Below are positions 12,235 through 21,671 of a DNA stretch of 33,533 nt, one piece after another. A model generated the notes under the pieces. It was not told where the DNA came from and searched no databases. It saw only the letters and a list, made by a program, of their open reading frames with translations. Position 1 is the first letter of the stretch; each line of letters starts with the position of its first letter. The DNA lies in IMG/VR virus record IMGVR_UViG_3300033143_003837, positions 1 to 33,533 of that record. One strand, given 5' to 3'. The position numbers were made by a program, and so were the translations under genes. The stretch comes from a virus.

Positions 12235-15200
12235 ATGGAAAAACCTGATATTAATATTAAGAAGAATTCAAAAGGAGAGGTTGTTGGTATGGACATAGAT
12301 GTCTCTAAATCTCTTTTAGTTAAAAAGGTTGTAGGACCTCGAGGAGAGCGTGGGACTGACGGAACGGATGGGAAGGATGGGTTGACGGGAGAACAGGGGG
12401 CTACGGGGATCACAGGGGCTTGTGGAGAACGTGGGGAATCTGGTAAAGACTACAATCCAGAAATAGAGAAACAAGTATCAGAGAATACTGATTTAATTTC
12501 TTCTTCCAAAAAAACAATAACAGAAGATCTTTTACAGTTAGATTCTAATCTTCTACAGCACGAGGATAACGAAGATGTGCATTTCGTAGGTAACGAAAAG
12601 GAAGAATTTAAAAATAAATTAGAAAAAGAAGTAACACAGATTGTACAAACAGGTAACACTCCACCTCATAATTACCTTCAGAAGCTTGATGGCGGTAAGA
12701 AAATACCTAAAGAGTACTTCCACCTAAATGAAAAGTATTTTACTGATATACAGATTGATGAGGCCCTTCTCTACCGAGATGGCCATCTCCCAATGACTGG
12801 GATTCTCAACATGGACGATAATGGTATTATAGATAGTGAATTTTTAACTTATACATTATCTCCAAATACTCTTCCTCTTTCTCAAGAAGGTTTAACCTAT
12901 TGGAATGATCAAGAACATACTCTTAATATAGATTCTGGGCTAGGGCCAGTCCTTCAGGTGGGCCAGGAATTGTATATCATAGTTTATAATGGAACGGGTG
13001 AAACTATTCCTAATGGTTCTGCCGTTTATCCAGTAGGAGGTTTTGAAGGAAGGCCTTCTGTAGCTTTAGCATCAGCAGAAACTCATGTAACATTTGCAGG
13101 AGATGTAATTATTGCCACTATGGACATCCCAGATGGTACGGAGGGAATAGCTAGTAAATTTGGAGTAGTTCGAGGCATAGATGCAAGTATGTGGAACTTA
13201 GGAGATACTCTTTGGCTTTCTGCTGAAAACCCTGGCGAGCTAACTAATGTAAAACCAGAATTTCCTGATTATATAGTGCAAGTAGGAGGAGTTACTAATA
13301 ACTCTGAGACAGAAGGTTCTATTATCGTAGATGTTATTGGTAAAGCAATTGATACTATTCAGAATTTCTGGAATGGAACATTTAGAGAAACTATTAATTT
13401 TACAGTAGATAGTGATGGGAATACTATTTTAGGCACATTGGATGTCGATAATGGGCATGAAGATATGACTATGATGTTTAGTGATGGGTTTAGTATGTTT
13501 AATGTTGGTTCTGATCCTTCATTGTTTAATAATATTATTGAATTAACACCAGGAACAGATTCCCTACCAGTCACTAATTATATCTATGTTTTAAAATCTA
13601 CAAAAGAATTAGAGGTATCTACTGACTCATGGCCATTCTCAGTAGAGCATATCAAAGTTGCTCAGGTATTTTTACAGTCAGCAGTAACAACACAAACAGC
13701 TGGAGCATTAAGAAACCAAAATTGGAATGATCATATAGAAAGCACACAAACTTTCCAAGGGCATTTATCTCATATAACGGAAAAAATTAGACAGTTCGAA
13801 TGTCAGTGGGATAGTGGTACAGAAGGAAGCATGACTGCTCCTATAGTCGGAGGAGGTACTGATACAGATGTATTGGTTACAGTTACTTCAGGAACAACTT
13901 ATCAATTACATAGACATACATTTCCTAGTCAAGTGATGCCTACTAATGATATCCATATTGTAAATGATATATCTACTCCTTATGAGAGAGTTAATAATCT
14001 AAATACTCAAACTACGTCAGCAGCTTCTGTAGAAAATCCAGCAGGAGTAACTCTTACTAATAGTTCATTCTCGTTTGTTGTGTGGGGCGTGCAGAATAGA
14101 GTTGGTGAAGAATCTCACATAATGTGTAATTTACCTACTGGAACTTATTTAAAGAACCAACCAGATAGTGCTATAGAAGATGCGAAAAACTACTCAGTTT
14201 ATACTATACCGAAGGCATTCCAAGGAGTAGGTTTCCTTATTGCTCGCTTCACAATGATACTGCAAGCGAACGGAACTGACTGGACTTTACATGCAGTAGA
14301 AGATTTGAGAGGGAGAATCCCAAATACTTCAGCTGGTGGTGGTTCAGGTGGAGGAGGGGCTACTTCATTCTTGGGCTTAGATGATACTCCATCAGGTTAT
14401 GTTGGAGAAGCATTAAAAATAGCTCAAGTAGATGCTACAGAAAATTTCTTAGAATTTACTAATAGCCCAGTTTTTGATAGTTTATCTATAACTAATAATT
14501 TAACAGTCACAGGAGATATAACTGGAGATAATCTAAGTGGAACAAATACAGGAGATCAGGATCTAAGTGGATTAGTCCCTTATACTGGAGCGACTGCAAA
14601 TGTTGATTTAGGAGTTAGAACTTTAGAGACAGATGGTTTACTTTTACATGATAATGGTGAGGACAAGACTCTTACATTTTTACATGATACAGTTTTTGGA
14701 GGATTAAATGATGCTACAATTACTATAGCTTCAAATGATGAAGATGGTGAGCATAGTATATATCTTAGTAATTGGGATGACAAAGTAATCGGGCTAGATC
14801 AAGATGTCAGACATACTGCTAGTCCAACTTTTGTTGGGTTAATGATTACAGGAGTATTGCCAACTAAGATTAGGACATTGCAACTAGGTGATACAGATAG
14901 GGCGTCTACAAGTGGCAAATGGTTAATAGACGCTGTAGGAGATCTTCTCGATCCTGTTGTAGCTCAACCTGGTACAGATGGTGAGGGAATGTATCTTTAT
15001 TGTAATGATGGACAAGCCACTCAGTTCTTTGGACAGTCAGGTGATGGGGGAAGTTGCCTAATAAGAATCGGAGAAAAAGGTATTGGGCAAAGTGGGGGGA
15101 CTGATGGTGTAGATGGTATGTTTGCTGTAGGAGGAACTACTGACTACGTCAAAGTAACACCAACAGGAGATATGTCATTCAATGGTTCAGCAGGTTTCTA

Positions 15201-15360
15201 CCCAAGAACCCTATCCCAGGACGGAGAGCCAGCAGCAGGCACAGGAGCAACTCAGATAGACGATCTAGAGCAATTGATATGGATTGACACTAATGACTCA
15301 GATAGAACATACATGATGTTTAATAACGGCACAAGTGTAGTTAAGACAGAATTAACTTAA
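12235..15360 (+). CDS. Tail fibre protein with collagen-like repeat
   Basis: 1041 residues. Residues 34-72 are thirteen Gly-X-Y triplets (GPRGERGTDGTDGKDGLTGE ...), a collagen-like rod that would trimerise. Middle and C-terminal parts have fibre hallmarks: a Gly/Ser hinge (GGGSGGGG near 703), a LGLDDTPSGYVGEALK-type repeat and the widespread LSGLVPYTGATANVDLGVRT motif. The end (WIDTNDSDRTYMMFNNGT) is also typical. Such fibres bind the host surface. Its start has only a weak purine-rich site (AAAAGAAAAGA). It is the first gene of the rightward block, before a second fibre gene and the terminase genes, an unusual place compared with fibres downstream of the tape measure. Confidence 0.85.
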   Translation: MEKPDINIKKNSKGEVVGMDIDVSKSLLVKKVVGPRGERGTDGTDGKDGLTGEQGATGITGACGERGESGKDYNPEIEKQVSENTDLISSSKKTITEDLLQLDSNLLQHEDNEDVHFVGNEKEEFKNKLEKEVTQIVQTGNTPPHNYLQKLDGGKKIPKEYFHLNEKYFTDIQIDEALLYRDGHLPMTGILNMDDNGIIDSEFLTYTLSPNTLPLSQEGLTYWNDQEHTLNIDSGLGPVLQVGQELYIIVYNGTGETIPNGSAVYPVGGFEGRPSVALASAETHVTFAGDVIIATMDIPDGTEGIASKFGVVRGIDASMWNLGDTLWLSAENPGELTNVKPEFPDYIVQVGGVTNNSETEGSIIVDVIGKAIDTIQNFWNGTFRETINFTVDSDGNTILGTLDVDNGHEDMTMMFSDGFSMFNVGSDPSLFNNIIELTPGTDSLPVTNYIYVLKSTKELEVSTDSWPFSVEHIKVAQVFLQSAVTTQTAGALRNQNWNDHIESTQTFQGHLSHITEKIRQFECQWDSGTEGSMTAPIVGGGTDTDVLVTVTSGTTYQLHRHTFPSQVMPTNDIHIVNDISTPYERVNNLNTQTTSAASVENPAGVTLTNSSFSFVVWGVQNRVGEESHIMCNLPTGTYLKNQPDSAIEDAKNYSVYTIPKAFQGVGFLIARFTMILQANGTDWTLHAVEDLRGRIPNTSAGGGSGGGGATSFLGLDDTPSGYVGEALKIAQVDATENFLEFTNSPVFDSLSITNNLTVTGDITGDNLSGTNTGDQDLSGLVPYTGATANVDLGVRTLETDGLLLHDNGEDKTLTFLHDTVFGGLNDATITIASNDEDGEHSIYLSNWDDKVIGLDQDVRHTASPTFVGLMITGVLPTKIRTLQLGDTDRASTSGKWLIDAVGDLLDPVVAQPGTDGEGMYLYCNDGQATQFFGQSGDGGSCLIRIGEKGIGQSGGTDGVDGMFAVGGTTDYVKVTPTGDMSFNGSAGFYPRTLSQDGEPAAGTGATQIDDLEQLIWIDTNDSDRTYMMFNNGTSVVKTELT

Positions 15361-15372
15361 ATAAGGCATAAA

Positions 15373-16635
15373 ATGAAAGATAAAATAAAAAAGTTAAAAG
15401 ATTTAAGAGATAACCTTGTAGGATTAAAGAATGAACCTTTAATTTCCGCGGAAAAAAAACAACAAGAAGAAATAGATAAAAAGAATGAGCAATTTGAAAG
15501 ACTTAAAAAAGAAAAATCTATAACAGAAGCATTACTAATATCTACAAAACATCAAAAAGATATCAATGCACATATTAGTTTAGATGAAAAACAACAAATA
15601 GTAAAGAATGAAGAACATACAAAAGAATACCATATAGAAGAAAAACAAACAGATGCTATGATAGATGCTGTTAATCAAAATACTTCTCATAGTAATAATA
15701 ATTCTATACATTTTGATAGTGCAGAACAGAAGAAGTTGGTAGTTGACTCTGCTAATACTCCTGCAATAATTAGTACAGGTGGAGCAGGAGGAGCAGGAAG
15801 AGCAGATAAATTTATAGATCATAGTCTTTTGAAAAATACTAATTGGGATGTTGCAGGACATACTATTAATACTAGTATCCTACCTGAAGCAGATAATACT
15901 CATGATTTAGGTAGCGAAGAGTTTGCTTTCGCAGAACTTCACTCTAAAAAGATAATAGCGGTAGAAGGAATAAATGCAAATGCTACAATATCTTCTGACA
16001 CAGGAATGATTATAGGAGATATAGATGAAACTTCTGCTATTACTGTAACAGGAGATGGAGGAATTGGATTAGGAGAAGCTACAGTATCAAGTAGCATTAC
16101 TGCTGGAGCAATAGGAGCTATTGCATCAGGAGATGTTGATTCTGGTGGAAGTGTAACGGCTTCGAATGTCGGTTCTCTCGCCAAGGGTAGTGCTGTTTTT
16201 AGTGGCTCAATTACAGCTTCAGGTGTTGGAGCAACTGCTCAGGGAGATGCTGCCGATGGCACTTCAATTACAGCATCAGGAGATGGTTCATTTGCTCAAG
16301 GTTGTACCGATCAGTCAGGAACAATTACAGCAGGAATAGGAAGTATTGCATCAGGTACTTCAAATAATAGTGGAGAAATAGAAGCAAATAATGGCTCTCT
16401 TGCAATTGGAACAGTTACAGCAGGTAATATAAAAGCATTAGCAGCAAGCACCGTCCAAGTAGGAGAGGGAACAAATTCACAACCTATTAGTATTCAAGTA
16501 GGAAGTGGTATAAGAATTAATGGAACAGTTGATGCACCTGCATCAGGCCTACATAATGGAGATATGTGGGTAGACTCTTTCGGTAATGTTTGGGTAAGAA
16601 CAGGTGGAGTTTCTAAAAATATGTCAAATATATAA
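15373..16635 (+). CDS. Trimeric fibre/adhesin with coiled coil and beta-roll
   Basis: 420 residues. Residues about 1-95 are a charged coiled coil. Residues about 140-185 hold a common fibre motif (SILPEADNTHDLGSEEFAFA). Residues about 215-370 are repeats of roughly 20-23 residues, G-S-[LF]-A-x-G-x(5)-G-[ST]-I-T-A-S-G-x-G, like the left-handed beta-roll heads of YadA-type trimeric adhesins. The C-terminus (HNGDMWVDSFGNVWVRTG) is a widespread fibre end. It follows the collagen-like fibre by 12 bases and probably makes a second fibre part or its tip. Receptor binding is inferred. Confidence 0.82.
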   Translation: MKDKIKKLKDLRDNLVGLKNEPLISAEKKQQEEIDKKNEQFERLKKEKSITEALLISTKHQKDINAHISLDEKQQIVKNEEHTKEYHIEEKQTDAMIDAVNQNTSHSNNNSIHFDSAEQKKLVVDSANTPAIISTGGAGGAGRADKFIDHSLLKNTNWDVAGHTINTSILPEADNTHDLGSEEFAFAELHSKKIIAVEGINANATISSDTGMIIGDIDETSAITVTGDGGIGLGEATVSSSITAGAIGAIASGDVDSGGSVTASNVGSLAKGSAVFSGSITASGVGATAQGDAADGTSITASGDGSFAQGCTDQSGTITAGIGSIASGTSNNSGEIEANNGSLAIGTVTAGNIKALAASTVQVGEGTNSQPISIQVGSGIRINGTVDAPASGLHNGDMWVDSFGNVWVRTGGVSKNMSNI

Positions 16636-16705
16636 TATTTGGCCAAAAAGGGAAACTTTAAGAAATACAGAATAAGATAATATATAATTAAAAAGAGCAA
16701 CCAGA

Positions 16706-16724
16706 TATGACTACGATAGTCATA
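16706..16724 (+). other. Hairpin before the small membrane gene
   Basis: TATGACTA/TAGTCATA with a CGA loop, 23 bases before the ATG at 16747 and not followed by a U-run. A leader hairpin or operator is possible. Confidence 0.4.
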
Positions 16725-16746
16725 CAGTTTAATAAGGAGTATAAAA

Positions 16747-16860
16747 ATGGGTTTCATAAGCGGAATCGTAATCGGCGCAGTATTTTCACCAATCTTGATC
16801 AGATTAGCAAAAGTAGGTTATAACGCAATAAGTAGAAAAGTGAAAAAGCTTGAAAAGTAA
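16747..16860 (+). CDS. 37-residue membrane peptide
   Basis: It starts with AAGGAG at ideal spacing. Residues about 2-20 form one hydrophobic segment (MGFISGIVIGAVFSPILIRL), followed by a basic amphipathic end (RKVKKLEK). Small glycine-rich peptides of this kind occur in many tailed phages and are sometimes suspected of helping lysis or membrane attachment. It shares its stop with the next start (TAATG). No lysis enzyme is recognisable nearby, so a holin role is only a suggestion. Confidence 0.7.
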   Translation: MGFISGIVIGAVFSPILIRLAKVGYNAISRKVKKLEK

Positions 16861-17021
16861 TGTCAGATAATAATTATTATGAACTAGTGCTTGAGATAAG
16901 GCAAATGATGGTAGTTGGAGAACTAACAGAAGGAGAATGCCATCATTTGTCAGAACTCATAGATCTTGTACATGATAGCCAAGAGAAAACAAGAAAAAAC
17001 AGGAGAGAGAATAATGAATAA
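16860..17021 (+). CDS. 53-residue hypothetical protein
   Basis: The ATG overlaps the stop of the membrane peptide (TAATG), and the end overlaps the next gene by eight bases (ATGAATAA), so three small genes are chained by coupling. The product is acidic at first and basic at the end, with LEIRQMMVVGELTEGECHHL in the middle, and looks like two helices. Function unknown. Confidence 0.65.
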   Translation: MSDNNYYELVLEIRQMMVVGELTEGECHHLSELIDLVHDSQEKTRKNRRENNE

Positions 17022-17274
17022 TTTAAAAAATAGAATAGGTGTTATAAAGATATCAGAAGAATGCTATAAAGATTTAGAAGTTATGCAAAAATTATTTGTA
17101 TATTTAAAATTTATACCATTAGATATAAGATTTGATAATCAATATGGGACCTATAAAATTAAAGGATACTCTGAAAAATTTAATATTGCTGAAGAAGGTA
17201 AGAATATTCTTTATGATGTAACAGTAAAAGAATCAGGAAGAGGGATCAGTTTTGAAATTAATAATAAGGATTAA
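17014..17274 (+). CDS. 86-residue hypothetical protein
   Basis: I choose the ATG at 17014 because AGGAGAGAG lies at 17001-17009; the longer form from 16966 (102 residues) has no ribosome site and overlaps the upstream gene more. The product is alpha/beta in appearance, with no recognised domain. It lies two bases before the terminase small subunit, a common spot for a DNA-binding or packaging accessory, but no motif supports this. Confidence 0.65.
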   Translation: MNNLKNRIGVIKISEECYKDLEVMQKLFVYLKFIPLDIRFDNQYGTYKIKGYSEKFNIAEEGKNILYDVTVKESGRGISFEINNKD

Positions 17275-17276
17275 TA

Positions 17277-17753
17277 ATGTTAGATAAAGAAATATTCCAG
17301 GAAAGATATAACACTACATACTCACAGATGCACCCAGAATCTTTCTTAGAAACTGTAAGTGATGAAGACAAAGAGACTTATGAAGAATTTGAAATTTTAT
17401 CAGGAAAAAACAGAAATGGTAAGGTAAATAAATTCAATAATTTCGGAAAAAGTAATAAGGGTAAAAAATACAATACAAGAAGAAGACAGTTAGATGCTGT
17501 TCTTAATAAGGTGATAGATGGAGCAATAGAAAATGATAATGTAGAGAAGATAGTAGAGAAGATGATTCAACAAGCTCAGAATGGAGATTTTAAACAACAA
17601 CAGTTCCTTATGGAGAGATGGTACGGAAAAGAACCTGAGAATATCAACATGAAAGTTGAGGGAGATGTCACTTTTGAGATAGCCCTTGATGATAATTCTA
17701 AGAAAAGACAAGAAGATAATTTAAAAGAAGATGATAAAATAAGTGAAAATTAA
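17277..17753 (+). CDS. terS: Terminase small subunit
   Basis: 158 residues. The N-terminal third is acidic. A basic stretch (GKKYNTRRRQLDAVLNKVID near residues 62-81) leads into helices ending in QNGDFKQQQFLMERWYGKEP (around 109-128), the helix and Y-G-K/R-P signature common to small terminase and DUF5681-type DNA-recognition proteins. A beta segment and acidic tail follow. Small terminases recognise phage DNA for packaging and pass it to the ATPase subunit. The gene lies directly before the large subunit and overlaps it by 11 bases. Confidence 0.75.
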   Translation: MLDKEIFQERYNTTYSQMHPESFLETVSDEDKETYEEFEILSGKNRNGKVNKFNNFGKSNKGKKYNTRRRQLDAVLNKVIDGAIENDNVEKIVEKMIQQAQNGDFKQQQFLMERWYGKEPENINMKVEGDVTFEIALDDNSKKRQEDNLKEDDKISEN

Positions 17754-19089
17754 CTATCATAGTCCTAAATGGTTTTACGATAAGCAACAAGATATCTTTG
17801 ATTGTCCTAGTCGTTTTACATTAACTATGGCAGCTAATAAAGTCGGAAAAACCGCTAGCCACGTATGCTGGATAAATGAACAAGCGATGCTTGGATCTAA
17901 AGGAAAAGAGTTCGCTTGGGTTGCTCCGTTTATAAAAACCTCGGAGATAGCGTTTAACCTATTGAAGAAGATGATTATAAATTCAGAATTATACAAAGCA
18001 TTAGAAGGCAGTCCTAATCAGTTCCATTTTAATAATAGTAAGATGAGAATAATCTATCCAAACAAAAATGTTCTCAATTTCTTTTCTGGGGAAAATACTG
18101 ATGCAATATATGGTTTTGAGATACATGCAGCAGTTGTAGACGAGGCGACAAGACTCAAAGAAGAAGCATGGAATGCTCTATTATCTACTATGTTAGCCAC
18201 AAAAGGGCCTATTAAGGCAATTAGTAATGCTACAGTAAAGAATAACTGGTTCTATAGAATGTGGGACAAGGCAATGAAAGAACAGGTAGATGAGACTACT
18301 GCCTTTAAACTTACTGCCTTAGATGCGATCAGGAATGGAATAATGGATCAGTCTGTTTTTGATTTCGCGAAAAAGAATTATAGTCAAGCTATTTTTAAAA
18401 GAGATTTTCTTGCCGAGGTCCCAGATTCTGAGGTATCTGTATTTAGAGAAGATAAGATATATGATTGCATAGATGATGATATAGTTAAGAATATGGGTAA
18501 GGTGAGATACTTAGGTATAGATCTTGGGTTCACAGAAGGACAGAAGAGTGATTTTACAGTTGTAACAGGACTAGACAAGCATTGTAAAGTTAGGTTCTTT
18601 AAAAGATTTAAGGCATCAGGGCAAGAGCTTATTGATAAGTTAAAAGCTTATATAGGAGATAAAATTGCCTATATAGATAAAACAGGTGGTGGAATTACTG
18701 TCTATGAATTACTCAAATCTGACTGTCCTAACTTGGAACCCTATACATTCAGTAATCCTAGTAAAACTCTATGTATCGAGAATTTAGCTCATTACATACA
18801 TAGTGATAAAGTAAAATATCCTAACCACAAAGAACTAGTAGGAGAACTGCTGGGTTATGAAATCGATTTTACTAAAACTGGTAAGACTACATATAATAAT
18901 AATCATAAGCTATCAGATCACGATGATGCTGTTATTTCCCTTGCTCTAGCAGTTCTTAAATACAAAGAAAAGATGGACAATGGTGATGAACCTACAGGTA
19001 ATATGTATACCATTGAGATAGAAGATAGTAATGAAGATGATGGATGGACATCCTTAGATAATTTGTCATTTGATTATACCCCCTTTTAA
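17743..19089 (+). CDS. terL: Terminase large subunit
   Basis: 448 residues from a GTG that overlaps the small-subunit gene. Walker A-type loop AANKVGKT (residues 30-37), Walker B AAVVDEA (129-135), coupling motif ISNAT (about 160-164). The RNase H-like nuclease follows: LGIDLGFTEGQKSDFT (about 255-270), an acidic/glycine-rich site (AYIDKTGGG, about 308-316) and SDHDDAVISLALAV (about 395-408). It cuts concatemeric DNA and drives it into the prohead by ATP hydrolysis. All expected motifs are present. No strong ribosome site is visible, so translation is likely coupled to the small subunit. Confidence 0.95.
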   Translation: MKINYHSPKWFYDKQQDIFDCPSRFTLTMAANKVGKTASHVCWINEQAMLGSKGKEFAWVAPFIKTSEIAFNLLKKMIINSELYKALEGSPNQFHFNNSKMRIIYPNKNVLNFFSGENTDAIYGFEIHAAVVDEATRLKEEAWNALLSTMLATKGPIKAISNATVKNNWFYRMWDKAMKEQVDETTAFKLTALDAIRNGIMDQSVFDFAKKNYSQAIFKRDFLAEVPDSEVSVFREDKIYDCIDDDIVKNMGKVRYLGIDLGFTEGQKSDFTVVTGLDKHCKVRFFKRFKASGQELIDKLKAYIGDKIAYIDKTGGGITVYELLKSDCPNLEPYTFSNPSKTLCIENLAHYIHSDKVKYPNHKELVGELLGYEIDFTKTGKTTYNNNHKLSDHDDAVISLALAVLKYKEKMDNGDEPTGNMYTIEIEDSNEDDGWTSLDNLSFDYTPF

Positions 19090-19097
19090 AAAATAAA

Positions 19098-19164
19098 ACT
19101 ATGCCAAAAAGGATTTTTACTATTTATTCATAATAAAGATTAAGAATACAAAAAAAGGATATAT
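19098..19164 (+). promoter_or_regulatory. Possible phage-type promoter or leader before portal
   Basis: GCCAAAAAGG (19103-19112) followed about 13 bases later by ATTCATAATAAAGAT. The same arrangement (GCCAAAAAGG at 16643-16652, then ATACAGAATAAGAT at equal distance) stands after the second fibre gene. Two copies in comparable intergenic positions hint at a promoter for an alternative sigma factor. No sigma-70 consensus is present. Confidence 0.35.
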
Positions 19165-20856
19165 ATGCTTAATATTAAAAATTTATTTAATAAACAAGAT
19201 AACATGCAAGTAGATACAGGGCCAAATACAAAGCCAGAAGGACTTGCTCATGTAACAGGAACTTATGTGGCTCCTAGATTCAATAGAAAATTTGCTGTAA
19301 GAAACTACACAGAGAGTGGGTACTGGGGAGCAGCTATAGATATTAATTCTGTGGCCTGTGCAAATGGTATACTTAGATTACATGCTAAACCAAAGTCTAA
19401 TAGTAGAATAGGGACAAAGGAAGAGTGCCTATATCCTACAATTAAACATAATGATATATATCAAAGAAGATATATTAAAGGACAACTCTCAGATAAACCT
19501 AGTCAGGATATTCTTTATAAGCAGATGTCTAGTCCCGATGGTTTCGAGGTTGTCCTAGAACATCCTGTAACAGATCTATTTATAGCTCCTAACCCTATGC
19601 AAAGCACATACCAATTCCTCCTAGATGCATTCCAAATGATATTTATTACAGGAGATATATTTATACATGTAGTAGATGCAGCAAATGGTATGCCTGAACA
19701 GATGTATGTCCTACAGTCTCAAAATATTAAAATTATTACATCTAAACGAGGAGATGGAACGTTAATAGATAAATATGAATATATGGGTAAAAATGGAACT
19801 ATAATAAATTATAAACCTGAAGAGATAATGCATATTAGGTATCCTAACCCTGATGACTTCTGGTATGGCATAGGACTCATTCAGAAGGGCTTTGAGAGCT
19901 TTTTACTTAATAAGTATAGTCATCAGCACCAAACTGCTACATATGCTAATAATGGGGTTCCTAACCATTATATCACAAATAAGAGTGGAGCAAGTGTAGA
20001 AAAGAAATCCTGGTTTAAAAAGTTTAGGAGTAGGAATAGAGGCCCTAAAAGAGCAGGAGGAGTAGATATCCTCGATGGTGATTTTGATATTAAAACAGTT
20101 ACTTTTAGTCCTAAGGACTTAGGAGATATCAAGTTTAACGTACAAGAGATTTCAGCGGTTTCAAAAGTTCCTTTGAATATGCTCATAGGGGGAGACGCTA
20201 TAAAAGCCAATTCACCTGCTCAAAATATCAACTGGTTAAGAAATCAGGTGCATCCTATGATGAGATTAGTTGCTAGTGGACTATCACAGCAATTGCTAAA
20301 TAGATATGGCATAGAACAGGCAGATGCTTTCCTTTCATTTGACAACCCAGTTCCTGAGGATCGTAAAGAGATAAGAGAAGAACATGATGCTTATCTTAAA
20401 AATGGTAGCATAACTAACAATGAAGTTAGAATAGATCTAGGAAAAGAGGTTGGGCCAGAGGAATTAGATAAGTATTATTATAATGGTGTAGAGCTTGGAA
20501 CCACAAAGACTACAACTACAGAGACTATAACTAATGATTCTATTCCCGAAAAAAATATTAATGTAGAAAATGACGTGTTAGACAAAATGACTAAACAGAT
20601 AGATGATATTATTAATGATATAGTTGAGAATGAAGAAAAAGATAATAGCACTTCTCCTATAACAATTAATTTTAAAAGTGATGTCAATGTAACAGAAGAG
20701 ATAGTGGATGATGCCCAAGAAGGAATAGTTGAACAAAATATTGAATATAATGAAGTAGATGATACCCAAAAAGGAATCTCTACAGAAAAAGATAATATAA
20801 ATAAAGATAATCTATCAGATAAGATTGCTAATAGGATTAAGGAACAAAATGGATAA
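19165..20856 (+). CDS. Portal protein, HK97 family
   Basis: 563 residues. Residues about 30-420 follow the HK97 portal pattern: an N-terminal wing (NYTESGYWGAAIDINSVACA), a stem segment with NPMQSTYQFLLDAFQMIFIT and GDIFIHVVD, the PEEIMHIRYPNPDDFWYGIG stretch, the SAVSKVPLNMLIGGD region and the NPAQNINWLRNQV-like clip and crown. The last ~110 residues are acidic and of low complexity, with two similar DDAQEGIVEQN/DDTQKGISTEK segments. Twelve portal copies form the packaging channel and head vertex. It has an AAAGGAT site; its end overlaps the protease gene by eight bases. Confidence 0.93.
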   Translation: MLNIKNLFNKQDNMQVDTGPNTKPEGLAHVTGTYVAPRFNRKFAVRNYTESGYWGAAIDINSVACANGILRLHAKPKSNSRIGTKEECLYPTIKHNDIYQRRYIKGQLSDKPSQDILYKQMSSPDGFEVVLEHPVTDLFIAPNPMQSTYQFLLDAFQMIFITGDIFIHVVDAANGMPEQMYVLQSQNIKIITSKRGDGTLIDKYEYMGKNGTIINYKPEEIMHIRYPNPDDFWYGIGLIQKGFESFLLNKYSHQHQTATYANNGVPNHYITNKSGASVEKKSWFKKFRSRNRGPKRAGGVDILDGDFDIKTVTFSPKDLGDIKFNVQEISAVSKVPLNMLIGGDAIKANSPAQNINWLRNQVHPMMRLVASGLSQQLLNRYGIEQADAFLSFDNPVPEDRKEIREEHDAYLKNGSITNNEVRIDLGKEVGPEELDKYYYNGVELGTTKTTTTETITNDSIPEKNINVENDVLDKMTKQIDDIINDIVENEEKDNSTSPITINFKSDVNVTEEIVDDAQEGIVEQNIEYNEVDDTQKGISTEKDNINKDNLSDKIANRIKEQNG

Positions 20857-21607
20857 TTCAATACAATATAAGAATTTAATTATAAAATCTGCTGAAGTAG
20901 ATGAAGATAAAAGGATTTTTAAGGCAGTGATTAGTTCATCGGACATGGATCTGGCTAATGAAGTCCTATTACCTACTGGAGCAGTTCTAAAAGGATTCAT
21001 AGGGACTATTCTTTTTAATCATAACCAAGATAAGGCAATTGGTAAATCCTTGCAGATAAATAGAAGAGGCAATGAGCTAATAGCCACTGGGCAGTTAGCA
21101 GAGCCAGGAACTGACGGAGAGATAGATAAGATATGGAGCTTGATGAAGCAAGGCATTATACGTGGTATTAGTGTTGGTTTCAAAGTATTGAAAGATGGAA
21201 TTAGGCCTGCTAGCAAGAAGGACTTAAAAGAGTTTGGTAAAGATGTTATTTCGGTGATTACTCGCTGGAAGCTCATTGAATTTTCAGTTGTGACTATCCC
21301 TTGTAACCAATCGGCTACAGTTATTGCTATGAAGTCTATAGGACTTAATCCTAATGACTATGGAGTAGAAATCGAGGAAGCAGAAGTAATTGAGACAGTC
21401 GTAGAAGATCAGGATGATAAAGTTAAAGAGATGGAAGATAAGATAGAAAAACAGATAGAAGAATTAGATATAGAGATTAAACAAGATACTAAAGATAAGA
21501 TATTAGAATCTGTTAAAGAAAAAGACATTGATATGGATAATGTCATGAAGTATTTCAAAGATAATGTCTTGAAACAGATAAGAAAATCAAAGGGAAATTT
21601 ATATTAA
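20849..21607 (+). CDS. Prohead protease, HK97 (S78) family
   Basis: 252 residues from the ATG at 20849 (AAGGA five bases upstream); an earlier in-frame TTG at 20825 is less likely. The catalytic His lies in ILFNHNQDKAIGK and the Ser in IIRGISVGFKVL, followed by the usual LIEFSVVTIPCN segment. The last ~70 residues are an acidic/basic coiled coil, which may act as scaffold. The enzyme cleaves the capsid protein's delta domain during maturation. Start and stop overlap with portal suggest coupling. Confidence 0.93.
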   Translation: MDNSIQYKNLIIKSAEVDEDKRIFKAVISSSDMDLANEVLLPTGAVLKGFIGTILFNHNQDKAIGKSLQINRRGNELIATGQLAEPGTDGEIDKIWSLMKQGIIRGISVGFKVLKDGIRPASKKDLKEFGKDVISVITRWKLIEFSVVTIPCNQSATVIAMKSIGLNPNDYGVEIEEAEVIETVVEDQDDKVKEMEDKIEKQIEELDIEIKQDTKDKILESVKEKDIDMDNVMKYFKDNVLKQIRKSKGNLY

Positions 21608-21658
21608 TTCCCAAAAAAAAGAATATTAGGTTTATTTTACGAGAACAAAGAAATACTT

Positions 21659-21671
21659 GAGAGTAGCTCTC
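21659..21671 (+). other. Weak leader hairpin before the capsid gene
   Basis: GAGAG (21659-21663), loop TAG, CTCTC (21667-21671), followed by TTTTGTG. It lies in the 146-base leader of the major capsid gene and may be a weak attenuator or an mRNA end. The rest of this gap shows no gene. Confidence 0.3.

Noticed and set aside
16966-17013. N-terminal extension of the 86-residue gene
   Set aside because: No ribosome site for the longer form; AGGAGAGAG fits the ATG at 17014, and the extension lies wholly inside the previous gene.
21659-21671. Full terminator before the capsid gene
   Set aside because: The stem has only five pairs and the T-run is four bases; it is listed only as a weak hairpin.
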